From positions 2,968,672-3,032,671 of the forward strand of contig NZ_CP117982.1 of assembly GCF_030708075.1 (NCBI RefSeq): a DNA stretch of 64,000 bases, read 5' to 3'. How positions within the stretch are numbered: the stretch's first letter is position 1; every line of letters begins with the position of its first letter. Below are positions 18,354 to 27,266 of this stretch, piece after piece. The position numbers and the translations under genes were made by a program. Below the pieces are notes generated by a model. The model was not told the origin of the DNA, ran no database searches, and saw only the letters and a list, made by a program, of their open reading frames with translations. This DNA comes from Candidatus Epulonipiscium viviparus. Its GTDB lineage: Bacteria > Bacillota > Clostridia > Lachnospirales > Cellulosilyticaceae.

Positions 18354-18389
18354 GTATTAGTTAATAAAGTATTGCCGAATTTTAAATTA

Positions 18390-18418
18390 TTGACATATAC
18401 AATTGGTTATAATATAAT
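18390..18418 (+). promoter_or_regulatory. Perfect consensus promoter of the BMP/ABC importer operon
   Basis: TTGACA, 17-bp spacer, TATAAT: an exact match to the housekeeping consensus, 47 bp before the start codon at 18465. No riboswitch-like structure is visible in the leader, so this operon may be strongly and constitutively expressed. Confidence 0.85.
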
Positions 18419-18464
18419 TTTAATATACTTGTTTCAATATAACACGGAAAGGGGTTTTTCTAAA

Positions 18465-19595
18465 ATGAAGGTTAAATTATTTGCATTAATGTTGTTTGGG
18501 GCGATGCTTGGGGGGTGCGCAGCGGCAGAGACAGATTTAGCAACCGATTCAGCAACAGGATTGAAAATCGCAATTGTAACAAGTCCATCGGGTGTGGATG
18601 ATGGAAATTACAACGAAAATAATTATGATGGGATCTTGGAATATATAGAAAACAATCCGGGAGCCACAGTTACTGCAATGCAAGAAACCACGGGGGATGT
18701 AACGGCGTGTATTCAAATGGTTAGCGACATTGTTGCAGATTACGATGTGATAGTAACGCCAGGATTTCAATTTGCAGGTGTATCCACTATTGCTGCAGAA
18801 AATCCAGACAAAAAGTTCATTTTGGTAGATACGACTCCGCAAGAAGTGGATGGGCAAACCGAGTTTGAGAATCTATATTCGATGGAATTTGCAGAGCAAG
18901 AATCAGGATTTTTTGTAGGAGTTGCCGCGGCGCTAGAGAGTGAAACAGACAAAGTGGCTGTTATTAACGGGATTGGGTATCCATCTAATGTTAATGCGCA
19001 GTATGGATTTGAGAGCGGCGTAAATTATTCAAATGAAGTATTTGGAACAGATGTAGAAGTGATCGAGTTGCCGTCATATGCGGGAACAGATGTAACAGGC
19101 AAAGTGGTTGGAGGAAACTATGTGGGCGACTTTGCGGATGAGGCCACTGGCAAGGTTATTGCTAATGATCTCATTGACGAGGGGGCGGATATTTTATTTG
19201 TGTTTGCAGGAGGCTCTGGCAATGGGGCATTTACCGCGGCAAAGGAAGCAGATGGCATAAAAGTGATAGGAGCAGATGTTGATCAATATAATGATGGGCA
19301 AAAGGGCAGCGAAAATATTGTGCTCACTTCTGCGCTCAAAGTTATGGATGCAAATGTAGATAGAATGTTACAAGCTGTAACAGATGGTACGTTTGAAGGT
19401 GGGCATCATCTGAGAAAGGCAGATAGCGATTCGACAGGATATGCGCATGAACCAGGACGCCATTTAATGAGCGATGATACGCTAGCAAAGCTAGAAGATG
19501 TTTATACCGCAGTTCAGGTCGGTGAAATTGTACCGGCATCGAACTTCAATGGTTTGACTCCGACAACATTTATAGGATTACCAAGTGCACAATAA
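18465..19595 (+). CDS. BMP family ABC transporter substrate-binding lipoprotein
   Basis: The 376-aa product has a lipoprotein signal with lipobox LGGC (Cys at about residue 18). A periplasmic-binding fold of the basic membrane protein (BMP/PnrA) family follows, with IAIVTSPSGVDDGNYNE, VIVTPGFQF and VFAGGSGNGAFTAAKE as family blocks. BMP proteins in this setting bind nucleosides such as guanosine, adenosine or inosine. The start was moved to 18465, where GAAAGGGG precedes the ATG and the lipobox falls at the right distance; the frame upstream contains the promoter. It is the first gene of a four-gene importer operon. Confidence 0.93.
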   Translation: MKVKLFALMLFGAMLGGCAAAETDLATDSATGLKIAIVTSPSGVDDGNYNENNYDGILEYIENNPGATVTAMQETTGDVTACIQMVSDIVADYDVIVTPGFQFAGVSTIAAENPDKKFILVDTTPQEVDGQTEFENLYSMEFAEQESGFFVGVAAALESETDKVAVINGIGYPSNVNAQYGFESGVNYSNEVFGTDVEVIELPSYAGTDVTGKVVGGNYVGDFADEATGKVIANDLIDEGADILFVFAGGSGNGAFTAAKEADGIKVIGADVDQYNDGQKGSENIVLTSALKVMDANVDRMLQAVTDGTFEGGHHLRKADSDSTGYAHEPGRHLMSDDTLAKLEDVYTAVQVGEIVPASNFNGLTPTTFIGLPSAQ

Positions 19596-19659
19596 TATTT
19601 GAGACATATGAGGGTTGCCATTGATTTGGTGACTCTTTATTTATATGGAGGTGAATTGT

Positions 19660-21174
19660 TTGGAAGATTTTATAGTTGAGTTAAAACATGTTACGAAAAA
19701 GTTTCCGGGAATTATAGCAAATGATGATGTGAGTTTTGGAATTAGAAAGGGCGAGATCTTTGCAGTGTTGGGTGAAAACGGCGCAGGGAAATCTACGTTA
19801 ATGAGTATGATTTTTGGAATGTATGAGCCGGATGCAGGAGAGATTTTTATTCGTGGAAAAAAGGCAGTGATAGAATCTCCTAACGATGCGTATAAACTGA
19901 ATATTGGTATGGTGCATCAGCATTTCAAATTGGTTAGCGAATATACAATCACGGAAAATATCGTGTTGGGCAAAGAACCGATGAAGAAAAAATTTGGGAT
20001 ATTTCCTGTTGTAGACTTAAAAGAAGCGAATGCAAAAGTGGCCGCGTTATCAGAAAAATATGGGCTTCAGGTGAATCCGACAGATAAGATTAAAGATGTT
20101 GCGGTATCGATAATGCAAAGAGTAGAGATTTTGAAGATGTTGTATAAGGATGCAGAGATTTTGATTTTTGATGAGCCGACTGCAGTGCTAACTCCCCAAG
20201 AAATTGAATATTTACTGGAAATTATTGTTAATTTGCAAAAGAGTGGCAAAACCATAATTCTGATTACACATAAATTAGAAGAAATCAAAAAGATTGCGAA
20301 TCGTTGTGCTATATTACGAAAAGGCAAGCTGGTTGATGTATATGAAGTTGCAGATTTGAGTACTCAGGATATGGCAAGATTTATGGTGGGTAAAAATATT
20401 TCGTTTGAATCATATAAACCAAATATTAAATTTGGGAAAATTATTTTAGATGTACAAAATCTTTGTGTGACAACTAATAAAGAAATTGTTAAAAATGTGT
20501 CGTTTCAAATACGTGAAGGCGAAATCTTCGCGCTAGCAGGGGTGTCGGGAAATGGTCAAACCGAAATTGCGGACGCTATTTGCGGAATAATTAAAAGTTC
20601 TGGGAAAGTGATAGTGAATGATATCGACATTTCGGCAGAATCGGTGCGCCAAAGAGCTGCGATAGGATATGTACCCGAAGATCGGCATAAATATGGGCTA
20701 GTTTTGGACTTTGATATTAGCGAAAATGTGGTGCTTCGAGACTATTATAAAGAACGATTTTGCCATAACGGAATATTGTACAAAAATGAGTTTACCGCAT
20801 TTGCAAAAAGTCTGATAGCAAATTATGATATTCGCTGTGCAAACGGACCCAAGACTAATACGCGTTCGATGAGTGGAGGGAATCAGCAAAAGATCATCAT
20901 CGCTCGCGAGACTGCTAGAAATGCAAAGTTGTTAATATTTGTGCAACCTACTCGGGGGCTGGATATTGGGGCAATTAAGAAGATTCAGGATAAGATTTTG
21001 AAGCTCAAAAATATGAGAACTGCTATTTTGTTAATTTCGCTAGAGTTAGACGAAATCATGCAGCTGAGCGATACGATTGGCGTGATTTACAACGGTGAAA
21101 TTCAGGCTATTAAGAAAACCGCAGAAGTGAGTAAAGAAGAAATAGGAGAATTTATGATGGGGGTGCATCAATGA
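19660..21174 (+). CDS. ABC transporter ATP-binding protein, tandem NBD (nucleoside importer)
   Basis: This 504-aa protein has two fused nucleotide-binding domains, as in NupO and sugar/nucleoside importers. NBD1 (about residues 5-240) has Walker A GENGAGKST, and Walker B with D-loop LIFDEPTAVLTP. NBD2 (about 250-500) has the usual degenerate Walker A GVSGNGQTE, signature SMSGGNQQK, and a Walker B in which the Asp-Glu is replaced (LIFVQPTRGLD), as common in this subfamily. GGAGGTGAA lies over the in-frame ATG at 19645, so the start is probably the TTG at 19660. It overlaps the next permease gene by 4 bp (ATGA). Confidence 0.93.
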   Translation: MEDFIVELKHVTKKFPGIIANDDVSFGIRKGEIFAVLGENGAGKSTLMSMIFGMYEPDAGEIFIRGKKAVIESPNDAYKLNIGMVHQHFKLVSEYTITENIVLGKEPMKKKFGIFPVVDLKEANAKVAALSEKYGLQVNPTDKIKDVAVSIMQRVEILKMLYKDAEILIFDEPTAVLTPQEIEYLLEIIVNLQKSGKTIILITHKLEEIKKIANRCAILRKGKLVDVYEVADLSTQDMARFMVGKNISFESYKPNIKFGKIILDVQNLCVTTNKEIVKNVSFQIREGEIFALAGVSGNGQTEIADAICGIIKSSGKVIVNDIDISAESVRQRAAIGYVPEDRHKYGLVLDFDISENVVLRDYYKERFCHNGILYKNEFTAFAKSLIANYDIRCANGPKTNTRSMSGGNQQKIIIARETARNAKLLIFVQPTRGLDIGAIKKIQDKILKLKNMRTAILLISLELDEIMQLSDTIGVIYNGEIQAIKKTAEVSKEEIGEFMMGVHQ

Positions 21175-22220
21175 AAAAATTAATAATACCGCTTATATCA
21201 CTGTTAATCAGTTTGTTAGCTGGCGTAGTCGTTATTCTTATAATAGGAAGAAACCCGATTACAGCGTATCAGAATTTGTTGCAGGGATCGGGGTTGTGGC
21301 CGAAACCTTCGTATGCAGGATTTAAGAGCATGTTTACGGACTTTATGGTGTTTCTGAATACGCTGACACCAATGATTTTTGCGGCATTGGCAGTGGTTGT
21401 AGCATTTAAGGCAGGTCTATTTAATATTGGAGTTGCATCTCAGATGCTGCTGGCAGGATTTATAGCAACGATTACAGTTGGATACAGCTCTCTAAATCCA
21501 TTTATTGCGAAGCCACTTGTTGTCGTTATCGGAATGGTTGTGGGAGCTTTAGTTGCAGGATTGATCGGATATTTGAAATATAAATTTAATATTAACGAAG
21601 TAGTTTCGAGTATTATGTTTAATTACATTATCCAATATGTTGTAAGTTATTTCATAAATACTAAGTATATAGATGTTGTTTCGAGACAATCTAGAAACAT
21701 AAATGCGGCGGCATCATTAACACTTAAAAATGTTGAGGCAGCGAATCTGAAAATGGACATTCCACTGGGATTTATTCTGGCCATTATTGCCGTATGTGTG
21801 ATTGAGTTTATAGGAAATCGTACTAAAATAGGATATGAAGTGGATGTTGTAGGTAAGAGTAAGGAGGCCGCGACATACGCTGGAATTCGTGTGGGAGCTA
21901 CTCTTATCAAGTCTATGTTATTGTCTGGGGCATTGGCAGGATTGGCAGGCGTAACGTATTACCTGGGGCTTAACTGGTCTATTCAACCACGCGTATTGCC
22001 GACTGTGGGATTTGACGCCATCGCAGTGGCATTATTTGGAAATTTGACAGCAGCAGGGAGTTTCGTGGCTTCATTTATCGTTACAATTATTACCAAAGGT
22101 AGTGCGTATATGAGCTCGATTTCAAAAGTTCCAGCGGAGATCGCATCGGTGATTACAGCATTGATTTTGTTATGTAGTGCAAGTGGCGCGTATATTAAAT
22201 TTAAAAAGGGAGGCTTTTAG
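21171..22220 (+). CDS. ABC transporter permease, nucleoside type (NupP-like)
   Basis: The 349-aa membrane protein has about nine to ten hydrophobic helices. It belongs to the branched-chain/ribose-type permease fold, with FKAGLFNIGVASQMLLAG at about residues 80-98 and the coupling region GANP-like VVGKSKEAATYAGI near 225. It opens within the stop codon of the ATPase gene and ends directly before the next permease start. With its sister permease it forms the transmembrane heterodimer of the importer. Confidence 0.92.
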   Translation: MKKLIIPLISLLISLLAGVVVILIIGRNPITAYQNLLQGSGLWPKPSYAGFKSMFTDFMVFLNTLTPMIFAALAVVVAFKAGLFNIGVASQMLLAGFIATITVGYSSLNPFIAKPLVVVIGMVVGALVAGLIGYLKYKFNINEVVSSIMFNYIIQYVVSYFINTKYIDVVSRQSRNINAAASLTLKNVEAANLKMDIPLGFILAIIAVCVIEFIGNRTKIGYEVDVVGKSKEAATYAGIRVGATLIKSMLLSGALAGLAGVTYYLGLNWSIQPRVLPTVGFDAIAVALFGNLTAAGSFVASFIVTIITKGSAYMSSISKVPAEIASVITALILLCSASGAYIKFKKGGF

Positions 22221-23180
22221 ATGGAAACAATTATTATTGACGGGATGGCTTTTGCATTGCCTCTTTTGATTTCAGCAATTGGTGCGATCTATTGCGAAAG
22301 AAGTGGCATTGTCAACCTTGCGGTGGAAGGATTTATGGGAGTAGGCGCATTTTTTGGAGCATTAGCAGTGGTGTTTACAAGTAGCATTTTTCCTCAAGGG
22401 GGAATAGCGTCATTTGCAATAGCCGCGGTTGCCGCAATGGCAGGGGCAATGTTATTTTCATTGATACATGCGTTGTTGTGTATTAAATTTAAAGCGAACC
22501 AAACAATTAGTGGGGTTGTGATGAACTTGCTTGCCATGGCGCTTACAACATTTTTGACTAAGCAAATCAACGCTGTCGCATTTGGCAAACCATCATCAAA
22601 ATTAGAGTTGGGGATTACAATGAAATTTGACATTCCATTTTTGTCGGAGTTGCCAATAGTGGGTGCGTTTTTTACAGAAATATATATATTTAATATTGTA
22701 ATAATTGTGGTCGCGATCATTGCTTGGTATGTACTGTATCATAGAAAATTTGGAGCACATTTGCGAGCTTGTGGAGACAATCCTCATGCAGTGGCGGCCG
22801 CAGGAGTGGGAGTAGAAAAGACGAGAGTGTTAGCAATCATGGTATCTGGCGCATTGGCAGGACTAGCAGGGTTGGCATTTGCTTATTCTATATATGCGAG
22901 TTTTTCAGCAAGCTTTTATGTTGGATATGGGTATTTGGCCATCGCAGCAATGATATTTGGAAATTGGAAAATTATACCTACTTTATTTGCATGTTTAATA
23001 TTTGGCTTTGCGCGATCATTTGGATATTCGTTGGGAGGAATGTTAGGGTTGCCAAGTACATTCTCAGATATAGCGATGACTATGCCATATATTTTTACAT
23101 TATTGTTGTTAGTGTTCTTTTCAAAAAATAATCGGATGCCAAAAGCTTTGGGAGAAATTTATGATAAGTCTAAAAGATAA
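22221..23180 (+). CDS. ABC transporter permease, nucleoside type (NupQ-like)
   Basis: This is the second permease, 319 aa, with about eight to nine helices. It has YCERSGIVNLAVEGFMGVGA at the start and RACGDNPHAVAAAGVGV as the coupling loop to the ATPase at about residues 183-200. Its ATG follows the upstream TAG without a gap, behind AGGGAGG. It completes the four-gene importer. No terminator is seen after it; the next gene has its own promoter. Confidence 0.93.
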   Translation: METIIIDGMAFALPLLISAIGAIYCERSGIVNLAVEGFMGVGAFFGALAVVFTSSIFPQGGIASFAIAAVAAMAGAMLFSLIHALLCIKFKANQTISGVVMNLLAMALTTFLTKQINAVAFGKPSSKLELGITMKFDIPFLSELPIVGAFFTEIYIFNIVIIVVAIIAWYVLYHRKFGAHLRACGDNPHAVAAAGVGVEKTRVLAIMVSGALAGLAGLAFAYSIYASFSASFYVGYGYLAIAAMIFGNWKIIPTLFACLIFGFARSFGYSLGGMLGLPSTFSDIAMTMPYIFTLLLLVFFSKNNRMPKALGEIYDKSKR

Positions 23181-23201
23181 AGCTTTAATGGGTTATAAAT
23201 A

Positions 23202-23229
23202 TTGACTTATTGGTCAAACATGGTACAAT
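23202..23229 (+). promoter_or_regulatory. Promoter of the membrane protein / pseudouridine synthase pair
   Basis: TTGACT, 16-bp spacer, TACAAT, 26 bp before the TTG start at 23256. Confidence 0.65.
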
Positions 23230-23255
23230 AGGCAATAGAAAGAGAGGAAAACACA

Positions 23256-23810
23256 TTGATTAAACAGGAAGTGAACTACTTACAACGACGAAAAAAATTC
23301 TTTTTAATTCGAACCCTAACATGGGCTACTGTGATTTTAGCAATTTTTATAATTGGGATTATTATCACAAAAAACAGAGCAAATTATTTTACTATATTGG
23401 CAGCAGTGTTGACATTAGGATTAGCCCAAAACCTAACGCGTTATTTGACATTTAGAAAGTATAAACTTCCTGATGCCGAATTTGCCAAGGACATAGATAT
23501 TGTAAATGACGCGATTATTTATCACAGCGTTATTATCCCAACAGCAAAGGGAGATAAATATTTTCCGCATATAATATTGAAGGCAAACTTAATTTTCTTT
23601 GTAGTATATGATCCGCAGCCAACTAGAAATTTGGATGATGTTTTTTATAATAAGTTTATAGCTAAAGGTATTGATAGAGCGCATCTTCATTTTTGTTCTA
23701 TTCAAAGTAGTGAAAGTTTGAGCAAGTTGTTGGATCAAATAAATAAGATAAAGCCGATAAAAGATAAGCAAGAAGCCAACTCTCATATATTAGAGGGAAT
23801 GATACTATGA
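23256..23810 (+). CDS. Hypothetical membrane protein, 184 aa
   Basis: Two transmembrane helices (about residues 17-38 and 44-60) are followed by a soluble part of about 120 residues rich in Ile, Asp and Lys. The start is a TTG behind AGAGAGGA with a promoter at 23202-23229. Its end overlaps the start of the pseudouridine synthase gene by 4 bp (ATGA), so the two are coupled. I do not recognise a family. The pairing suggests co-expression but not a shared function. Confidence 0.7.
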   Translation: MIKQEVNYLQRRKKFFLIRTLTWATVILAIFIIGIIITKNRANYFTILAAVLTLGLAQNLTRYLTFRKYKLPDAEFAKDIDIVNDAIIYHSVIIPTAKGDKYFPHIILKANLIFFVVYDPQPTRNLDDVFYNKFIAKGIDRAHLHFCSIQSSESLSKLLDQINKIKPIKDKQEANSHILEGMIL

Positions 23811-24733
23811 TAGAAGTGTTGATTAATGAAACAGAATGTGATCAAAGGGTAGATAAATTTATACTAAAATATTTGGGTAACTACCCTATGAGCTATGTAT
23901 ACAAAGCATTTAGGACAAACAAGGTAAAATTAAATGGCAAAAAGCCGAAGGGGTCCGAAAAGCTTAAAACTGGAGATACACTTAAGATTTTTCTGCAAGC
24001 AGAAGTATCTTCGCCGACAAAGTTGGCAAAACATTTTAAGGTAATATATGAAGATGAGAATGTTTTAATAGCCGATAAACCGATTGGGATGTTGACTCAA
24101 AAAGCACGACGAGAGGACGTAAGCCTTGCAGAAGAAGTGCTATCATATTTGAATGAAAAGGGTGAATTAGAAGGGTTAAACGGGTTTAGGCCTGCACCTT
24201 CTAATAGGCTCGATAGAAATACTTCGGGATTGGTATTAGTTGGAAAAAACCAGGTCAGTTCTGTAGCTATTTCGCAAATGCTAAAAGATAAAAATATAGT
24301 TAAATCATATTTGGCAGTGGTAAAAGGAAATATAAAAAAGACTATTACTATCAGAGCTTTTCATAGAAAGTTAGCAAATAAAAATGAAGTACAAATTTTA
24401 GACTATAAAGCAGCTGGAACCAAAGAAATCGTGACAAAGTTGATACCTTTAGAACAAAGAGATGGAGTGACTTTGATAGAAGTTGAATTAATTACCGGAA
24501 AGACGCATCAGATTAGGGCTCAATTGAAAGAACTAGGACATCCTATTATAGGAGATTATAAGTATGGCAACAATGTGACAAACCATTATTTTAAACAAGC
24601 ATACAATTTAACGTCCCAATTTTTGTGTGCTTATAAAGTTAAGTTTGATAGGTGCAATAATATTTTATCCTATTTAGAAGATAGAGTTTTCATAGCATAT
24701 GTACCAACTGTATTTTCTAAAATATTGGACTAG
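23807..24733 (+). CDS. RluA family pseudouridine synthase
   Basis: The 308-aa enzyme isomerises uridine in rRNA or tRNA. An N-terminal S4 RNA-binding domain (about residues 1-65) contains KVKLNGKKPKGSEKLKTGD. The catalytic domain has the active-site Asp in NRLDRNTSGLVLVGKN at about residues 135-150, where Asn replaces the usual His of HRLD. It also has the C-terminal GKTHQIRAQLKELGHPIIGD signature. RluD, RluC and other members cannot be told apart by eye. Confidence 0.92.
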   Translation: MIEVLINETECDQRVDKFILKYLGNYPMSYVYKAFRTNKVKLNGKKPKGSEKLKTGDTLKIFLQAEVSSPTKLAKHFKVIYEDENVLIADKPIGMLTQKARREDVSLAEEVLSYLNEKGELEGLNGFRPAPSNRLDRNTSGLVLVGKNQVSSVAISQMLKDKNIVKSYLAVVKGNIKKTITIRAFHRKLANKNEVQILDYKAAGTKEIVTKLIPLEQRDGVTLIEVELITGKTHQIRAQLKELGHPIIGDYKYGNNVTNHYFKQAYNLTSQFLCAYKVKFDRCNNILSYLEDRVFIAYVPTVFSKILD

Positions 24734-25380
24734 GCAGACATTTTCTTGATCAAGATTTTGCTCTCCTTGATTAACTGTTTGTCTTTGAGTTCATAAGCAC
24801 AGATTAGAGCCGAATCAAATAGTTTTAATTTTATGAAAATCTGGTAAGCTTCGATGTATTTTTTATCAAAGTATAGTACAACAGCAACTTCTTCGAGTGA
24901 TTGTAAACCTTGCTGAACTTCGGCAGGGTTTTTGCATTTATTAAATTCAAAAAAGGCTAGGTCATATCGTTCGCTATTTAGATAGCAAATGCCGGCTTCG
25001 TAATGCATATCAGATTTTATATAGTATGTGGCTGCCTTGACAGGAGTTTTGAGAGAAAAGAATCGTGCGGCATTGGGATAGTCGCCAATTTGTTCATAAA
25101 GCGAACCTGCTAAGGCATAGAGTTTAAATTTTATGGCAGCGTCTATGGCGTTTTGAATGCGGCCTAACTTGGTGTAAGAGTAAACGATCCCTTCTCCATC
25201 GTTACCCTTCAAAAACGCATCTAACGCATAGTTATATTCTTGATATGCGAAAAAGATTTTTCCGGCTCGGGTATAAAACTCACAATCATAAAATAACTTG
25301 GCTTTTTGAAGGGCATCCAAAGAAAAATAGTCTATTTTTTGACCGATAACGTTTGATAATAATTTGGAATATTTTGTCAT
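24730..25380 (-). CDS. TPR-like repeat protein
   Basis: The 216-aa protein consists of helical pairs rich in Tyr, Ala and Leu, such as YNYALDAFLKGNDGEG, KFKLYALAGSLYEQIGD and YDLAFFEFNKC. They resemble degenerate tetratricopeptide repeats from about residue 30 to the end. There is no signal peptide or membrane segment, so it is probably a cytoplasmic scaffold. The ATG at 25380 is used because GAGGTG lies 6 bases upstream; an in-frame GTG at 25389 is part of that site. It overlaps the convergent pseudouridine synthase gene by 4 bp. Partner unknown. Confidence 0.7.
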   Translation of the reverse strand: MTKYSKLLSNVIGQKIDYFSLDALQKAKLFYDCEFYTRAGKIFFAYQEYNYALDAFLKGNDGEGIVYSYTKLGRIQNAIDAAIKFKLYALAGSLYEQIGDYPNAARFFSLKTPVKAATYYIKSDMHYEAGICYLNSERYDLAFFEFNKCKNPAEVQQGLQSLEEVAVVLYFDKKYIEAYQIFIKLKLFDSALICAYELKDKQLIKESKILIKKMSA

Positions 25381-25468
25381 TAGTATCACCTCATTATATA
25401 TATTTTTTAGGTAATTTTACTATATTTGCGGCAATATAGCAAGAAGAATTCAAGCAAGGAGGGGAAGC

Positions 25469-26023
25469 GTGGCATACTGGCGGAGCAGGGGCTTGAGAGG
25501 AAGCGAATTAGAAGCCCTAATAAATATTACAAACGATGTGTATAGAAAAAAGAATCTTGCAGTCATTCAAAAAATTCCAACGCCCATAACACCTATCAAA
25601 ATAGATAAAACAAAAAAAGTAATCACACTGGCTTATTTTGATCAAAAAAGTACGGTTGATTATATCGGAGTGGCACAAGGAACTCCTATTTGTTTTGATG
25701 CAAAAGAAACGACAGCAGCATCGTTACCACTAGCAAATATTCATCAGCATCAGGTCGATTTTATGAACGAGTTTGCAAAGCAAAATGGAGTAGCTTTTTT
25801 GATTGTATATTTTAAGAGATACGAAAAATATTATCTTACTCCTATAGAGATTTTAGCAAAATATTTTGTAGATGCTATGAAAGGGGGGAGAAAATCTATT
25901 CCGTATAATGAATTTGCAAATGCGTACGAGATAGAAATAGCAAGTGATATGTATTTGCATTACCTGAAAGCGGTGCAAAAATATATTGATGACCTGAATA
26001 TAAATGAAAACATTCGGCAATAA
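25469..26023 (+). CDS. recU: Holliday junction resolvase RecU
   Basis: The 184-aa resolvase cuts four-way DNA junctions in recombination and chromosome segregation. The family order is clear: RGSELEALINITND, then AVIQKIPTPI, then the nuclease core STVDYIGVAQGTPICFDAKE with its catalytic Asp, Glu and Lys, then LPLANIHQHQ. The start is GTG behind AAGGAGGGG. In bacilli recU is next to a penicillin-binding protein gene; here it is next to a lipoprotein gene instead. Confidence 0.94.
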   Translation: MAYWRSRGLRGSELEALINITNDVYRKKNLAVIQKIPTPITPIKIDKTKKVITLAYFDQKSTVDYIGVAQGTPICFDAKETTAASLPLANIHQHQVDFMNEFAKQNGVAFLIVYFKRYEKYYLTPIEILAKYFVDAMKGGRKSIPYNEFANAYEIEIASDMYLHYLKAVQKYIDDLNINENIRQ

Positions 26024-26044
26024 TCTTGGCTGAGGTGAACAATT

Positions 26045-27208
26045 ATGAAAAAATGTATCTTAGCTATTTTTTGTGCTGCATCAATGGCTGGTTGCATAGA
26101 AAATGAGATTCCGATTATAGCAGAAGTGGCAAAAATGGACGATGTATTTAAAGAAACAGAGGTTACATTGTTTGTAGAAAATAATGAAAAATTGGGTAAA
26201 TATGAGCCCTATAGTGGAGTCTATCTTGGCGCATATATGGGCAACAAAGATATAAGCGACCAAGACTTTCTGAATAGTTTGGATACTGATTTGGCATTTA
26301 AAGTGTTTCAATACAAAGGGGCAAATTCGATAAGTCTTAATGAAATTTTACAATGTATAGCGGATAAGCAAACTCCATATTTTAAGTTTTTATTAACGGA
26401 GAAGACGAGTGAATATTATTATCTGATAGGAGATATGAAGAGGATGTTTAATATCCCGATATTTTTGGAGTTGTATCCCTTGACAGAAGATATTACAGAT
26501 CCGCAAAAATATAAAAAATTGTATATAGAAACATATAATATTATCAAAAAAAATGCACCAAATACAGTGTTTGTCTATAGTGTAGATTATAACAATATAG
26601 AAGATTCACTCATTTTTTATCCTGGAGATGAATATGTTGATTGGATAGGGTTAAATGTATATATGCCAAAATATAAAAATGATCAAGCAGTTGATTATAG
26701 TAATCTAGAAACTAAAATTGATCTATGGTATCAGTTGTTTCAGGAGAAAAAGCCGTTGATGATTTCTGGTCTGGCAATATCGCATTATTCTAGTGTGGAC
26801 TCTACGTATACTATTGCAAAGACAAAAGATGATTTGGAGTTCTTTTATGATGATATGATAGAAAAACATCCGCGTATCAAAGCAATTTTATACACAGACA
26901 TAAATAATCGAGATTATGGGAAAGAAGATGATTTTAGAATTTCGATTAATGAGGATTTAATATCATTTACAAAAGAACTTTGGGGTGAAAATGTTTTTTT
27001 GCATCAACTTGTAAACGAGAATGAAAATTATTTGTCTAGCAAAGTGTCCTATACAGTACCAGTGCATATTTATAATGATATATATTATGTTCAAGATATT
27101 TATGTAAAGAATATTATAGATGAAGAGATATTAAATTCGATAGAAACTTTTAAAGATTTGCTTGGGAATATATACTATCCCTTGAAATATATCACAAACT
27201 CGTATTGA
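26045..27208 (+). CDS. GH26-like lipoprotein, probably without hydrolase activity
   Basis: The 387-aa product has a lipobox (MAGC at about residues 14-17), so it is anchored outside the membrane. Residues of about 50-320 resemble the TIM barrel of glycoside hydrolase family 26, with IFLELYP in the acid/base strand region and YPGDEYVDWIGLNVYMP, which is very typical. At the nucleophile strand, where GH26 enzymes have a Glu (as in MI-S/T-E-F-G), this protein reads PLMISGLAIS, so the Glu seems to be replaced. It may bind glycan or have another job. The C-terminal 70 residues are not part of the barrel. It follows recU by 21 bp and ends inside a strong terminator. Confidence 0.65.
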   Translation: MKKCILAIFCAASMAGCIENEIPIIAEVAKMDDVFKETEVTLFVENNEKLGKYEPYSGVYLGAYMGNKDISDQDFLNSLDTDLAFKVFQYKGANSISLNEILQCIADKQTPYFKFLLTEKTSEYYYLIGDMKRMFNIPIFLELYPLTEDITDPQKYKKLYIETYNIIKKNAPNTVFVYSVDYNNIEDSLIFYPGDEYVDWIGLNVYMPKYKNDQAVDYSNLETKIDLWYQLFQEKKPLMISGLAISHYSSVDSTYTIAKTKDDLEFFYDDMIEKHPRIKAILYTDINNRDYGKEDDFRISINEDLISFTKELWGENVFLHQLVNENENYLSSKVSYTVPVHIYNDIYYVQDIYVKNIIDEEILNSIETFKDLLGNIYYPLKYITNSY

Positions 27209-27231
27209 AACATTTTGGAGTTTGTGATATA
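27188..27231 (+). terminator. Terminator overlapping the stop codon of the GH26-like gene
   Basis: Perfect 14-bp arms (left 27188-27201, right 27218-27231) surround a 16-base loop and are followed by CTTTT. The left arm lies within the last codons. Confidence 0.8.
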
Positions 27232-27266
27232 CTTTTAAAAAATAATTAAGAAATGTGGGGGGATTT

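Noticed and set aside
23181-23255. Terminator after the nucleoside importer operon
   Set aside because: No inverted repeat with a T-run is visible; only a promoter for the next gene.
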